DNA from: Hippophae tibetana
Taxonomy: Eukaryota > Streptophyta > Magnoliopsida > Rosales > Elaeagnaceae
Length of the DNA stretch: 64,000 nucleotides
Assembly (NCBI GenBank): GCA_037013495.1
Contig: CM072805.1
Span: 17,084,601 to 17,148,600 of the forward strand
Direction: 5' to 3'
Shown here piece after piece: positions 1 through 10,959 of the stretch. Every line of letters starts with the position of its first letter. Position 1 is the first letter of the stretch. Position numbers and translations under genes: made by a program. The notes beneath the pieces are model-generated. The model was not told where the DNA came from. It worked only from the letters and a program-made list of their open reading frames with translations, and did no database searches.

Positions 1-330
1 TGTCAAAAATAATAATTTGGTCTTTTTGTATTTTTTTTCGTTGTTTATTACATTTATTTTGAAAAATTCACAATAGTATGACAAATAATCATTTTTTATT
101 TTAATCTCACATTATTTTAACTTTTATTAAGATATAATTTTTAGTAATTGAGAATAATTATTACGAAATTGAAAAAACACAAAAAAATTTAAAATTTTAT
201 TAATTGTTTTGTACTGTTATTTTACATAAAAGAAATTAAATTATTACAAAAATAATGAAGAAATTAAATTTATTTAACGAGTGTAATTACAAGATTTTGG
301 ATGCATTTGTCTCTTTTTAAAAATATGAGT
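1..330. repeat. direct duplication, left copy
   Basis: This AT-rich stretch is repeated, with small indels and substitutions, at 1461-1790. Both copies begin with TGTCAAAAATAATAATTT and run through the same landmarks, including a TTTTAATCTCACATTATTTT stretch and a GATTTTGGATGCATTTGTCT stretch. No coding capacity is visible. It may be an old tandem duplication or two copies of a dispersed element; its left border lies outside the window. Confidence 0.85.
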
Positions 331-1460
331 AGTGTATCAAATTTTTGAGAGTAAAATTTTTAAAGTATCATGTGCATAAACACCAGACATATGTTTAATA
401 CATAATGTGATGAACTTATGTTTAATGCATGCGTCTTCCTAAGTGTACTAAGTATATGTTGTTTTTGTAAAATGATAAACATAATTTTTAGTAATTAAAA
501 ATTAAAATATTTGTATAATTAGAGAATATAAAAATAAACAAATAAATTATTTATAGTTTTCAAATAATAATAATATTAATAATAACTTCTTTAAAAGTTT
601 GTGATAATATATCAATGAGACGAATTATATAAAATTTACGTGTATATTTTGACAAAATATAAAATACAATAGTAGTTTATAACTTATAAGAATAAATTTT
701 GTATGGTGCTTTTAGATTACAAATAAGCTAAGCTTATTTTATTTACTATATCCACAAAAAAAAATTTATTGAAGTTATTCCATATTTCTCCCAAGAGAGG
801 ATAAGTTTGAGTAGTTTTAAATTTACTTACCCATCTCACATTTAATAAGTGTTTTTTTTTATTGCATTTGCTTTCAATCTTGCTTTTAGATCCAATAGTC
901 TAATCATGCTTTCTTTCAAATGCATATATAACATGCTATTTAGTTTAGGAAACTAATCATTCAAAAAAAAAGGAAAAAGAAAAAAGAGAAAGTAAAGATT
1001 TAAGTCAATCATGGAAACACATTTGTGTCCATGGTTTAACATCACATAATAAAATGAAGGAATAAGTGCATAGCATAACGTGAGAGTTTCTTTTCTAGAA
1101 AAGATTGTACTTATTACTATTTTACTTTTTATCTATTTTACACATTTTTTTTAAATTTGTGCACAATCACATTATTGTTAAAATTTAAATCATATTTTTT
1201 TTCTTAATTTTGTTCATTTTAGTAACTTTATTATACATTTTTCTTTACTTTTGTGACATTGTTTTATTAAATATTTATCAACTCCTACTAGTATTGTTCA
1301 AATTGATCGTACTTAAGGTTTTTTGCAAAAAAAACTATTAAAAAAATGTCAAAAAAGGAAGAATGAAAAGAAAGAACTATAGTGTTCAAAAATACAATAA
1401 ATAAGGTGACTAAAATACTAAGTTTTAAAAATGATAGGTGATAACAAAAATCCATTTTTT
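331..1460. other. AT-rich spacer with CNGC-intron-like segment
   Basis: No gene is visible. Positions about 700-970 resemble sequence inside the last intron of the two CNGC remnants (about 8390-8720 and 11690-11880): all share an AAATAAGCTAAG..TTATTTTATTTACTATATCC type stretch, a CATATTTCTCC motif and an ATATAACATG.TATTTAGTTTAGGA motif. This suggests a third, mostly erased copy of that intron. No binding-domain exon follows it here. Confidence 0.5.
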
Positions 1461-1790
1461 ATGTCAAAAATAATAATTTAGTCTTTTTGTATTTTTTTCG
1501 TTTTTATTACATTTATTTTGAAAATTCACATTAGAATGACAAATAATCATTTTTATTATTTTAATCTCACATTATTTTAAGCATTATTAATATATAACTT
1601 TTAGTAATAGACGATAATTACTATGAAATTGAAAAAAAAAGTTTTTAAATTTTATTACTTGTTTTGTAATGTTATTTTACATAACAAAAAAAATTAATTA
1701 TTACAAAAATAATGAAGAAATTAAACTGATTTAACGAGCACAACTAGAGGATTTTGGATGCATTTGTCTATTTTTAAAAATATGCCTCAA
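1461..1790. repeat. direct duplication, right copy
   Basis: Second copy of the sequence at 1-330. The similarity ends near 1790, where this copy joins the repeat block that also occurs at 28920. The junction therefore marks a duplication or insertion border. No open frame of interest. Confidence 0.85.
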
Positions 1791-3640
1791 GATGAATGAA
1801 AATGCATTAGACTTCAAGTGATTATTCCTACTATTTGATAATAGACATGTTACTACTTTCAAGAATTCAAGGTAATAGTATTTAGTTAAACAATGTTTCT
1901 CTCTTTTTTTCTTTTTTTATTAAGAGAACATATCCATGTACATATAATGTACATGATACTTCATCTAATGTTTAAAATTCTAACATTCAATGCAAAACTT
2001 ATAGATATCATCTAATAATTTATAAAAGAATAAAATAAATATTAACATAGGCTCAATAATTTCACAAGGTAGTCTCACTATTTGAATCTTATACACCAAA
2101 TTTAAGTTTTAACTCAATCTCAACATCCAAAAATAACACTATTAATATTCAATTAATACACTTTTACTATTATAAAAAAACTTGTCACATCATTTCATAT
2201 TGAATGCAATTAAATCGGACACCGTTTAAATTGAATTATAATCATTTGATGCGTTCAATGTTGAACGCAGTCTAATTGGATCTCATTCAATATTATTATA
2301 GTATTATTTTTGTTATTATTATAAGTTTTAGGAGTTTTATTTTTTATAATTTTTTAAAAAAGAAAAAAAGAAAAAAGAAGAAGAAAAACCTCAAATATGG
2401 TAATACAATTTGTTTAAAAAAAAGTTTTCATTACTTGTACATATTTGCTCAATATGAGTTTTTTTAAATTATAATTAAACAAATGATTAATATTTAATAT
2501 TTGGTTTTCTAAAAATAATAATAATAATTGCTATACATTTAACCCTCCATTCTTATGACAATTCACTTATTTTGATTAATTTTTATATTTAATTAAACTA
2601 AATGAATTACAAAGATAATTAATATTTATTTTAACTTTCAATGTTTGAAATTTTAATTAAGTGTGATTAATCAATTTCATTTCATAAATAAATTAAATCA
2701 AATTGAATAAGAAAATAAATGAGTTCAATTTAAATTGGGTTAGTGGTGTTTATAAGTGTATGATAAAGATGTACTTTCTTATTTTCATTCAAATATTATA
2801 ACTCCCTAATTTCATTTATTCAAAAATGGCAAAATTATAACTTAGTTGTGGCTCCAAAATTATTAGAGTCTAATATTATTTTATACTACAAATTATGATT
2901 TTTAAATTACATATAAAAATTTATTATTATTATATAAATTTAATAAATATGATTTGAAAATAAAATAAGATTACTCACATATAAAGTACCTGCATTTTTG
3001 CTAGTATAATTAAGTTATCCATTTTCTGATAACTTAATTACTAAGGGAAAACTCATAATTAAATTCCTTAAAATAATTTGAACATTATTTTCTAAAATTA
3101 ACCTTTTTAAAAATAACTAATTTTATATTAAAAAGTCATTTAATAAAACAATTTTTTTGTTTCAATTTCATAATAAGATAAGTAAATATGATGGGTTTTA
3201 ATTATTTTTATCTTAAATTTCTTCCAAGATTCATTTTTTTACCAATTGTTTTTTCAAATTTCATTATAAATTAATAAATATAACCCACATTTCAAGTGAT
3301 ACAACTTAAATAGAGTTTTATGTAAAAAAAGTTATTTATCATTAATTTACTTTCATAAGTTAGACACATTGATTCAAGCAAAAGTACAGTGTACTTTCAT
3401 CGTGAAGGATTGCAAATGATTTATATCCGATGAAGGAATTACAATGGATGAAAATTTTCACAATCTAACTGTAAATTGGATAATGAATTATTTTTACTTT
3501 CCTAACATTAATTAACAATTCTATTAGATTAAGTGTAACATATTATAATTTTAATTTTCGAGTTATATATATTTATATTTTGCATAAAAATAATTTTACG
3601 TGATCATAAAAATATCAATCAATTGATATAAGGTATTATA
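1791..3640. repeat. long dispersed repeat block X, copy 1
   Basis: About 1.85 kb that aligns almost end to end with 28920-31201 and, beyond retrotransposon C, with 36194 onward. Shared landmarks are CCTCAAGATGAATGAAAATG at the start, ATTATTAGAGTCTAA in the middle and GTGATCAT near the end. Both copies carry many independent indels, so the duplication is old. Position 3601-3620 is the paralogous empty site of element C. No protein coding potential was found; poly-A and poly-T runs are common. Confidence 0.8.
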
Positions 3641-3689
3641 ATAAGGTTTAGTTGGCAACGAAGGGACAGTATATTTTATTATTTAAAAA

Positions 3690-3840
3690 AAAAAACGACT
3701 TGAGTCCGGACAAAGACTTTGTGAAAACATTTCTACTTCATTAATTGGAAGAAAGCTTGAATTAATCCGACCATTTTTCCTTTATTTATTTATTTTAATT
3801 TATATATAATCAGCTTTGAGAGCATGTTTTTAATATTGAT
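3690..3840 (+). repeat. conserved CNGC-upstream segment, copy 1
   Basis: This segment, containing GGACAAAGACT, CTACTTCATTAATT, AAAGCTTGAATTAATCC and TAATCAGC, recurs at about 60205-60360 and again at 60615-60745, directly upstream of the first exon of CNGC copy 4. It is probably promoter or 5' leader sequence of the CNGC family. Here the first two exons that should follow are missing, because the sequence passes straight into first-large-intron sequence near 4030. Confidence 0.6.
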
Positions 3841-4029
3841 TGTTATTAAATATAGTTTAATATTATTAAAATATAATTTTTATTATTACAAATTTTTAAG
3901 ATATTTTTTTTAATTTCTAAGAAGAACAATTGAACTTAGTTGGCCATCCTAAATCAACTAATAAATTTTTTTGCTAGATTTGCTGGTAGCGTACTCTATC
4001 TTTATCATCTCCAACCCAATCTATAACAT

Positions 4030-5937
4030 TGATTTTTTTGCTATATTAATAAATATTGATTTTTTAAGATATATTTTTAATTATTACTTTATATATTATA
4101 ATTATAATTTTAAATTTATTTAAAATTATAAAATATAAACCTAATCAATAAGGATTCTCATTCAGACACTCATAGTCACTCTCATCACTCACGGTTCACG
4201 CCTTACTTCACTCTCATCACTCACGGTTCACGCCTTACTTAAGTCACTCTCAAATTAGTCTAAAATTTATTCAAAATCTCGAAATTAATAATTTTTTTCT
4301 AACATTACTATATAGAATACATGTTCATAATATGAGATTTCATTTGGATTTACAACTCTATCTAATATTCGGTATGCTATTAAGCATATTTAATTTCTTT
4401 ACTTTTTCTATAATTATCCTGTAAGAAGTTTTTAGTGATTAATTATAAAAACAACCATAATTTTATATTTGCATAATACCTACTAAAACCATTGTATTTT
4501 TTCGTAGTCATAAGAAATTAATTAAATATAATATGTAATGGTTATAACTTTTAAGTTAAATTATATGGTATGTTTTTGTTGTTTCCATCAAAGGAGATTT
4601 TTATATCATATTTGATTATATATTTAAAACCATCAAGTCAATCTCTCTAAAACTGAGCTTATAAGTTGGCTTTAAAGTTGGATTTTTTGGGGGTTAAAGG
4701 TAGGTTAAGGTTTTGGGGTTTTTCAAAATTGCCAAGATGAGGTTGGCTTATAAAATGACTCAAAAACCAACACAACCAACCTACGCCTACTTCTATTGGT
4801 AGTTTTTGGAAATCAATACTCCTAAAAGCTTAAACTAGTAGTATATTAATCGTGTATGAGTACGGTTGAATAAATAATCTAATCAATTCGACTAAATCAA
4901 AAATTTGATCCATTCGAGAGATTGATCATATCGATTTCAAAGTTATAGTCGGATTGAATTCAAATTGAAAAATATACCAAATTGAATTGATATTTTTATA
5001 ATCTGTTGTACATGTACCAAATTACTATTAAATTATAAATAAATAAATTTTTTATTTTATAATGTATTATACTTAAATATTATATATACCAAAATCACCT
5101 TAAATTATTATTTTAATTTAATCATTAAAATATTAATTTATATCTATATAATGGTTTAGTAAGTCTCCCAGCATACTTTTTATTCTTGTGATTTTTTTAA
5201 TTGAAACTATAAATAATAAATTTTGCTAATTTAAAATTAAAATATTGTATGTATTGTGTTTTGTATATAATAATAATTCATAAAGGAGTTTCAAGCTCAA
5301 TCCATCCATAGATGATCCTAAAAAAAATATAAACTACTTAAATTCGAACTGATTCGTATTGATTACTTTATCTCATCAATTTCAGATTAAAAAATTTCAA
5401 ATTTGATTATGATGGAATCATATTTAATTTGATAAAAAAACATGTGGTTTCAATATGTTGCTCAGAACTATATATAGGAGTATTAGAAGTTAATAATACT
5501 TTTATATATTTATCACTTTTCACAAGTATTGGTTTAGTTTTGGTATCATGTTAGACATTGTTAGGAAACTAATGATACTTTTATACATCTATCAAGGATG
5601 AAAAAATGTGGGCATACAAGTAAAAAATTGAGAGAATTGCTAATAATACTTTTATATATTTATCATTCTCCATTAGTGCTAGCTTCACTTTTAATACTAT
5701 ATTAAAAATTATTAGAAACTAATAATACTTTAATACATCTATCAAGGATGCAAAAATATGGCATATAAGTAAAAAATTGAGTTCTCCTTAAAAAGTTATG
5801 TGTTAGGTAAATTTATGAAAAGTAAAACTATTAAGATTAGCACGTATGTAATTTAGTTATTAAGTATTTAAACACCTAAGATTTGTTTCTTTGACATGAT
5901 TTGAACACTTAAGAGGAATACATATATATATTTTCAG
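4030..5937 (+). other. intron-derived block of CNGC copy 1
   Basis: No coding sequence. It aligns with the intron between exons 2 and 3 in CNGC copy 3 (48362-49463 plus 58589-59869) and copy 4 (61322-63691), with shared stretches such as ATTCGGTATGCTATTAAGCA and GGTTGGCTTATAAAATGACT. Positions 4746-4750 (GCTTA) are the paralogous unoccupied target of retrotransposon E. It ends in a pyrimidine-rich tract and AG at 5936-5937, a good splice acceptor. Confidence 0.75.
4176..4239. repeat. 32-bp tandem duplication
   Basis: Two perfect adjacent copies of a 32-bp unit beginning TCACTCTCATCACTCACGG. The paralogous places at about 48918 and 61876 have one diverged unit each, so the duplication happened after the blocks separated. 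Confidence 0.9.
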
Positions 5938-6141
5938 GTGTTAATTTTACATTTCTTTATCGGAGTGGGAAGCTCCAAACAGTTGATCAAAAGGAAGGGT
6001 CTGAACTCTATCATCATGTTTCAATATTTTCCAAGAACTTTAACGATATATCGTGTGTACTTGGGAATTAAAAAGGGTTCTTTTATTTCTCCTAGAGCAG
6101 TAATATTTTGGAATTTGTTCTTTTTCTTCGTACTCAGTCAT
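5938..6141 (+). pseudogene. CNGC copy 1 exon 3 (S4-S5)
   Basis: A 204-nt, phase-0 open exon between AG at 5936-5937 and GTAAGT at 6142. It encodes FQYFPRTLTIYRVYL, matching the CNGC motif FQYxPRxxRIxPL of S4-S5, and ends in LSH, the canonical junction before the next exon. All 68 codons are open. The same exon is 203 nt at 63692 (one base lost) and 194 nt at 59870, so this is the best preserved of the three. Confidence 0.9.
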
Positions 6142-7464
6142 GTAAGTTTTTCTCCATTTTTTTTTAATTATATAGCACAATTCATATTTTTTTTGTATAA
6201 TTTAAAGATATACCTCAACGCGATGCAAAATTGTTAATTTTTGTATAACATAAAAATTATAGGTTTTGTTTATGTTCAAAAAATGATCCACATTTTTTTG
6301 GTGGATTTAAAAGTAAATTCATGAGAATAATTAAGTTATACAAAAATTAGAGTTTTTTTTAAATATCTTATATAACCATGTAAGTTTCTGTTACCTCTAA
6401 TGGGAAAACAGAGTTTAAGGTCTCAAAATCACAAATGGTACTTATTTTATGACATTTTTAACTAAATTTTCAATAATTCATCAATTTTGGACCGGAATTA
6501 ACGGTAAATGAAAATGAGTTATTGATGAAACCTAATATATAACCCATTAATTTTTATAATCCATCTTATCTTGTTTTAATTGTTTTTCATTAGAGATGAT
6601 ATTAATTGTAATATCTTATTTGTCTTAAATAGACATAAATAAGACAAGTAAAAATAGAAAAAAAAATATGATAAATGCATGATTATTTATAATGTAAAAT
6701 TTTAATACGAAATGATAAAATATTATATTTAAAGTTCGTCACATTATGGCTAAAATTTAAATAAGATGTAATGAGATAAAATAATATTTAAATAAGATAA
6801 GATAATATTTTACCATGAATTTATTAAATATTGTTTCGAGAGAATTTCATGTGTAAGATTTTAGTGAGAAGTAAGAAATTGAACAACTAAATTAGATCAT
6901 GTATTCTCCTCATTTAAGGGGTATATATATGTATAACATCCTACGTATATAACAGGGTATGCATAAGCGACCTGAATATACCGTTTTACATGTAATAAAA
7001 TGATATGTGAACTAAGGTAAATAGTAAGAAAATTGTCGTTGCATTATGAGATCGTTACATGCATATAAGGAAGATCCCTACATGTAGGTTGCTTTAGGTT
7101 CCTAAGCGGATTTCTTTAGGTCGCTAATAGGGAGAAAGGACCATGATTATGTCGGAATTAGAGGGTTCGTACTTTCATCAGATCTTGACATCTAAGACCT
7201 CGCATTTGGGTGACGAGATACTACATCATAGCGGGTTACTTGCACATCTTAGATTGTATGTCTATATATATATCATGTTGACATAATTTATTTTATTATG
7301 TTATAATAATAATTTATTAATGGTACATTTATATAATATAATTATCCTTAATTATATAATATATAATTTATATATTTTTATTATGATAATAATAATTTTT
7401 TTATATTTTACAGGTATTTATATTTGGTTTTTAATTTTCCATTCACTTGTTAACTTGAATACAG
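6142..7464 (+). other. CNGC copy 1 intron
   Basis: AT-rich sequence between the S4-S5 exon and the pore exon. It starts GTAAGT and ends with a T-rich tract and ACAG at 7461-7464. It contains a less AT-rich island near 6930-7260 (tandem-like GTTGCTTTAGGTTCCTAAGC / TTTCTTTAGGTCGCTAA) whose origin I do not recognise. No gene seen. Confidence 0.6.
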
Positions 7465-7774
7465 ATATTTGGATCCTTCTGGTACTTCTTTGCTGTACAA
7501 CGAGCGACATCATGTTGGCACAAAGCATGTAAAGAAACTTCCGGTTGCGATTTTAGTAGTTTTGATTGCAAAGACAACAATCGGAATACACTAATAATGG
7601 AATTTATTACAAAAAAATTGCTCTATAAATCAACCAGACACAAAGTACTACTAATAATGGCTTTGATTTCGGAATCTACGCAGAAGCAACTAAAACTGAT
7701 TTACTAAATAACACATCAGAAGCAATTCCAAAAAAGATTTTTCATTCTTTTTGGTGGGGATTGAGAAATCTGAG
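7465..7774 (+). pseudogene. CNGC copy 1 pore exon, frameshifted
   Basis: Starts after AG at 7463-7464 in phase 0 with IFGSFWYFFAVQRATSCWHK, the CNGC S5/turret pattern (GAFWYLFSIERETxCWHxAC), followed by GCDFSSFDC. After about 45 codons the frame breaks: the second half, FDFGIYAEATKTD and FHSFWWGLRNL (pore helix), reads in another frame. Compared with copy 2, 11 extra bases between these halves account for the net shift. It ends at AG before GTTAGA at 7775. Confidence 0.88.
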
Positions 7775-7929
7775 GTTAGACATTTTTAGAGTTTGTCTTT
7801 GTTTGTCTGAGCCGTAGTTATCCTTTTAAGGTATAAAATAATACTTACATTTACATCCAGTTTTATTGTACATTCATAAAAATTAATTAATTAAAAATAT
7901 TATTTTGTTTTTAATTTAATGATGTACAG

Positions 7930-8041
7930 TTCTTGTGGCCAAAACCTCCAATCAAGTGGCAATGTGTGGGAGACCTGCTTCGCAGCTTTAGTTACCACCT
8001 TTGGGCTCATACTTTTTTTATATTTTATTGGACAAGTTCAA
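7930..8041 (+). pseudogene. CNGC copy 1 selectivity-filter / S6 exon
   Basis: Follows ACAG at 7926-7929. Joined to the two bases left over from the previous exon it reads SSCGQNL, which contains GQN, the selectivity-filter triplet of plant CNGCs, then WETCFAALVTTFGL and FLYFIGQVQ (S6). The exon is fully open. The donor is probably GTTTGT at 8042, the same in copy 2, which is weak. Confidence 0.88.
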
Positions 8042-9052
8042 GTTTGTTCTGAATATATATATATTAAAATAATTGATGCCGGGCAATATTAGGATCGAAA
8101 CAAATGTTATTTATTTAGTAAAGTAAAATAGGTAGCTAGTATAAGCAGGTTGAATGAACGGAGAGATTAGGAGTTATATCTATAGAATTATAGATAAATT
8201 TATACATAAAATAAAATTATGTATCATTAATTTTAAATTTTTGTTTTTATTACTTAAAAATAAATTATAAATTCAATAATTTAAACATAATTTTACGTAC
8301 ATAACATACATAAAACAATTATATATATATTTAACAAAAAACAAATAATAATTAAGAAATGTTTTTTTAATTTATTTATAGTGTGCCTCAAAAACTTTTA
8401 GATTATAAATAAAGAAGCTCTTTCTATATATATTAGCATAATAACATCCAAGAAAAATAATACACATTTGTATTTAAGAGAGTTATCTCTTATTTATTTT
8501 CTTTTGTTACCTTTGAAATTAGGAATAATAATTATTTACACTTTTTATAATACCCATCTCACATTTCATAAATGCTTTTCATATTATTATAATTTCTTTA
8601 TGTCTTGTGTAAGAAAAGAAGTCTGCTTTCTTTTAGGATAAACCTGATCATGTTTTCTAATGCATTAATTTTGGAGACCTTGTAAAGAAAAGAAAAAACA
8701 ACTAATACTTATGATATGGATTTTTTCTTAATTTGGCTAAACAATAAATAAAATTTCAAATCTGAACTGATTTACTTTATCTCATTGTAACTTTAATAAT
8801 ACGACTATAAAAATGATATTTATTCGTTATTTAAATTTTTTAATTGTTATAATTTTATTATATTATTATTAAAAGTTATCTTTTAAGGATAAAAGAATGC
8901 ATTTTTCATCTAATTATATTTTTACCTGCGTTAGATAAGTATTTTGTTTACTTTGAATAACTAAAATAGAAAAGTAGAGAGAAAAACAAATAAAAATAAC
9001 ATAATTAAATATAAACATAAAAAAATATCATTTATTTTATTTAATATTATAG
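8042..9052 (+). other. CNGC copy 1 last intron
   Basis: AT-rich and non-coding. It holds the segment (8390-8720) also seen in copy 2 at 11690-11880 and at 700-970. It ends TTATTATAG at 9052. I cannot see the usual separate exon between S6 and the binding domain (C-linker), so either it is lost here or too diverged to recognise. Confidence 0.5.
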
Positions 9053-9577
9053 GTTGTAGTTCTTCAAAATATAAACACCAAAATATTGGAGGAGATAATT
9101 ACTTATTTAAAACCAGTGATCTATTCTGAGAACAGTTACATAATTTGTGAAGGAGAACCATTGGATTTTATGTTTTTAATTACACAAGGTGTTATATGGA
9201 ACTTCAAAACCAGTGATGGTAATAACAACAGTGTTAATATTATGGACAATTATAGACGTATTTTGAAAGGACATGTCTATGGAGAACAACTTTTGGAACG
9301 GATTTTGAAATCAATATTTCTTAGGATTGATCCAGATTTAGATATTCTCGTCTTAAATACAAATGTGAAAGCCCATACAAAGGTGGAGGCATTTGCTATA
9401 ATGGACAAAGATATAAGAAATATAGTTTCTAGATTCAAGATCTCAATCATACAAAGTTGTGTCAAATCTGGAAAGAAAGATTTAAACTTGGAGTCATCTG
9501 TAGCTTCAATTATACAAGGTATTGTTCGTTGGCGACGTGCAGTGATCGAAGCTGCATCTCATCTAAAGGTTGCTTAG
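9053..9577 (+). pseudogene. CNGC copy 1 cyclic-nucleotide-binding exon, open
   Basis: An open frame of about 175 residues from the acceptor to TAG at 9575-9577. It begins VVVLQNINTKILEEI and continues YLKPVIYSENSYIICEGEPL and MFLITQG, matching the CNBD beta-roll start (LKPxLYTExSYIVREGDP). GEQLL marks the phosphate-binding-cassette region, AHTKVEAFAIMDKDI matches TEVEAFALMADDL, and IIQGIVRWRRAV near the end corresponds to the IQ-type calmodulin site. The stretch between is diverged. The exon may still be translatable, but it lacks an intact upstream gene. Confidence 0.88.
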
Positions 9578-9860
9578 AGTTTTAGATTATAATATATATT
9601 TTGTATTTTATTATTATTATTATTAGAATAAAAAGTGGTATGTTATCTTTGTGTTGTTTAGGTTTGAATCTTATGATATATTACATTTGTATTTTTTTCC
9701 TTTTTGTGAGAACTTCTTGGCATCTTGCTATGGTCGGATTTAATATTTTTTTATTAAATGAAAATGATAATTGGTTTCAAGTCATAGAATAGATAGTAGA
9801 ATTGCTTGAAAGTTCATACGTCTCCAACTCAACTGCTTGGATTAAAAGATTCGAGAATAC
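9578..9860 (+). repeat. CNGC 3' flank, copy 1
   Basis: Sequence after the stop codon is shared with 13635-13925 downstream of copy 2, including GAATAAAAAGTGG, GAACTTCTTGGCATCTT and AATTGGTTTCAAGTCATAGA. The duplication therefore included the 3' UTR and beyond. AATAAA within GAATAAAAAG near 9628 is a possible polyadenylation signal. The remaining bases to 10083 are AT-rich intron-like sequence leading into the pore exon of copy 2. Confidence 0.75.
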
Positions 9861-10083
9861 ATGGTGGATTAAATGAATAATCGTTGTTAGTATTAATTTA
9901 AATATAAATAAGATAAGATTATATTTAAATATAATGAAATAATATTGTATGACGATAATAAGTAATAAGTTTATATAATTATAATTGCAATCAATATACA
10001 TTTATCTATATACTTTTGTTATGGCTAGTATCAATATCATTATTTTAATTTTCCATTCACTTGTGAACTTGAATATAAGACAG

Positions 10084-10377
10084 ATATTTTGATCTCTGTG
10101 GTACTTCTTTGCAGTACAGCGAGAGACATCATGTTGGCTCGATGCTTGTAAACAAACAGTCGGCTGCGTTTCTAGTAGTTTAGATTGCAAAGACAACAAT
10201 ATGAATAATTTGACATTTATTAGAAACTTTTGCTCCATAAATCAACCAAACAAAAGTACTAGTGCTGCCTTTGATTTCTGAATCTACGTAGAAGCAATTC
10301 AAACTGGTTTGCTCGTCACACCTAACTTTCCAGAAAAAGATTCTTCATTCTTTTTGGTGGGGATTGAGAAATCTGAG
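10084..10377 (+). pseudogene. CNGC copy 2 pore exon with stops
   Basis: Begins after ACAG at 10080-10083. It encodes WYFFAVQRETSCWLDACKQ and SSLDCKDNN in the copy 1 frame, with a TGA in the third codon and another TGA at the place of FDF-G. A later frameshift precedes SFWWGLRNL. It ends before GTTAGA at 10378, identical to copy 1. Confidence 0.88.
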
Positions 10378-10847
10378 GTTAGACATCTTTAAATCAACCA
10401 AACAATGCTACCTTGGAGAAACAAAAAGTAAAATGTTGAGATTTAAATCAAGAAAACAACGAAAAACAAATCTTGGAGGATATATAAATTAACATAATTA
10501 TTTAACTGATTTTAATTTTCATTCTAAGATGACATTTACTTATATTTTTTCTTACTCTCCTGTATATATAAATTATCTAATTATTTAACTGATTTTAATT
10601 TTAATTACCCCAAACAAAAAATATTTATTTTTTTATAACATTAAAAATATATTTTTTTATTTACGTTTTAAGAAATATAAATATTTTTTTTCTTAAAAAT
10701 AAAATTTTATATATAAAATATAATTATTTCTCAATTTTTATACATATAGGGTAACCTTAGAATGAAAATAGTAGAAAAGATTAAGTTAACATATTTTTTT
10801 AAAATAATTAAATTAAATTATTTTGTTTTTCATTTTATGCTATAAAG

Positions 10848-10959
10848 TTCTTGTGGCCAAAATCTCGGATCAAACGGCTACTTGTGGGAGACCTGCTTTG
10901 CAGCTTTAATTACAACCTTTGGGCTTATGATGTTTTTGTATTTCAGTGGACAAATCCAA
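10848..10959 (+). pseudogene. CNGC copy 2 filter / S6 exon
   Basis: Open exon reading SSCGQNLGSNG, LWETCFAALITTFGL and FLYFSGQIQ, with the GQN filter triplet kept. The acceptor is AAAG, where copy 1 has ACAG, so splicing here would be poor. The donor GTTTGT at 10960 is shared with copy 1. Confidence 0.85.

Larger units (their letters stand above)
5938..9577 (+). pseudogene. CNGC copy 1: truncated, frameshifted channel gene
   Basis: Remnant of a plant cyclic-nucleotide-gated cation channel, normally a plasma-membrane Ca2+/K+ channel subunit with six membrane segments, a pore and a C-terminal cyclic-nucleotide and calmodulin binding region. Four exons are recognisable: S4-S5 (5938-6141), pore loop (7465-7774), filter/S6 (7930-8041) and binding domain (9053-9577). 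Splice sites and phases still fit. The N-terminal exons present in copies 3 and 4 are absent, the pore exon carries a net frameshift, and about 175 residues of the C-terminal exon stay open. It is probably a pseudogene; a transcript covering only the C-terminal exon cannot be excluded. Confidence 0.88.

Noticed and set aside
2276-2467. Small open frame rich in Phe, Ile and Lys
   Set aside because: It is a product of A/T runs in repeat block X; the paralogous place at 29590-29760 is not open in the same way and no motif is visible.
4176-4239. Possible start of a satellite array
   Set aside because: Only two 32-bp units, and paralogues have one; a local duplication is enough.
7320-7532. Open frame overlapping the CNGC pore exon
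   Set aside because: It reads the intron end and the exon in a wrong frame; the exon is recognisable in another frame.
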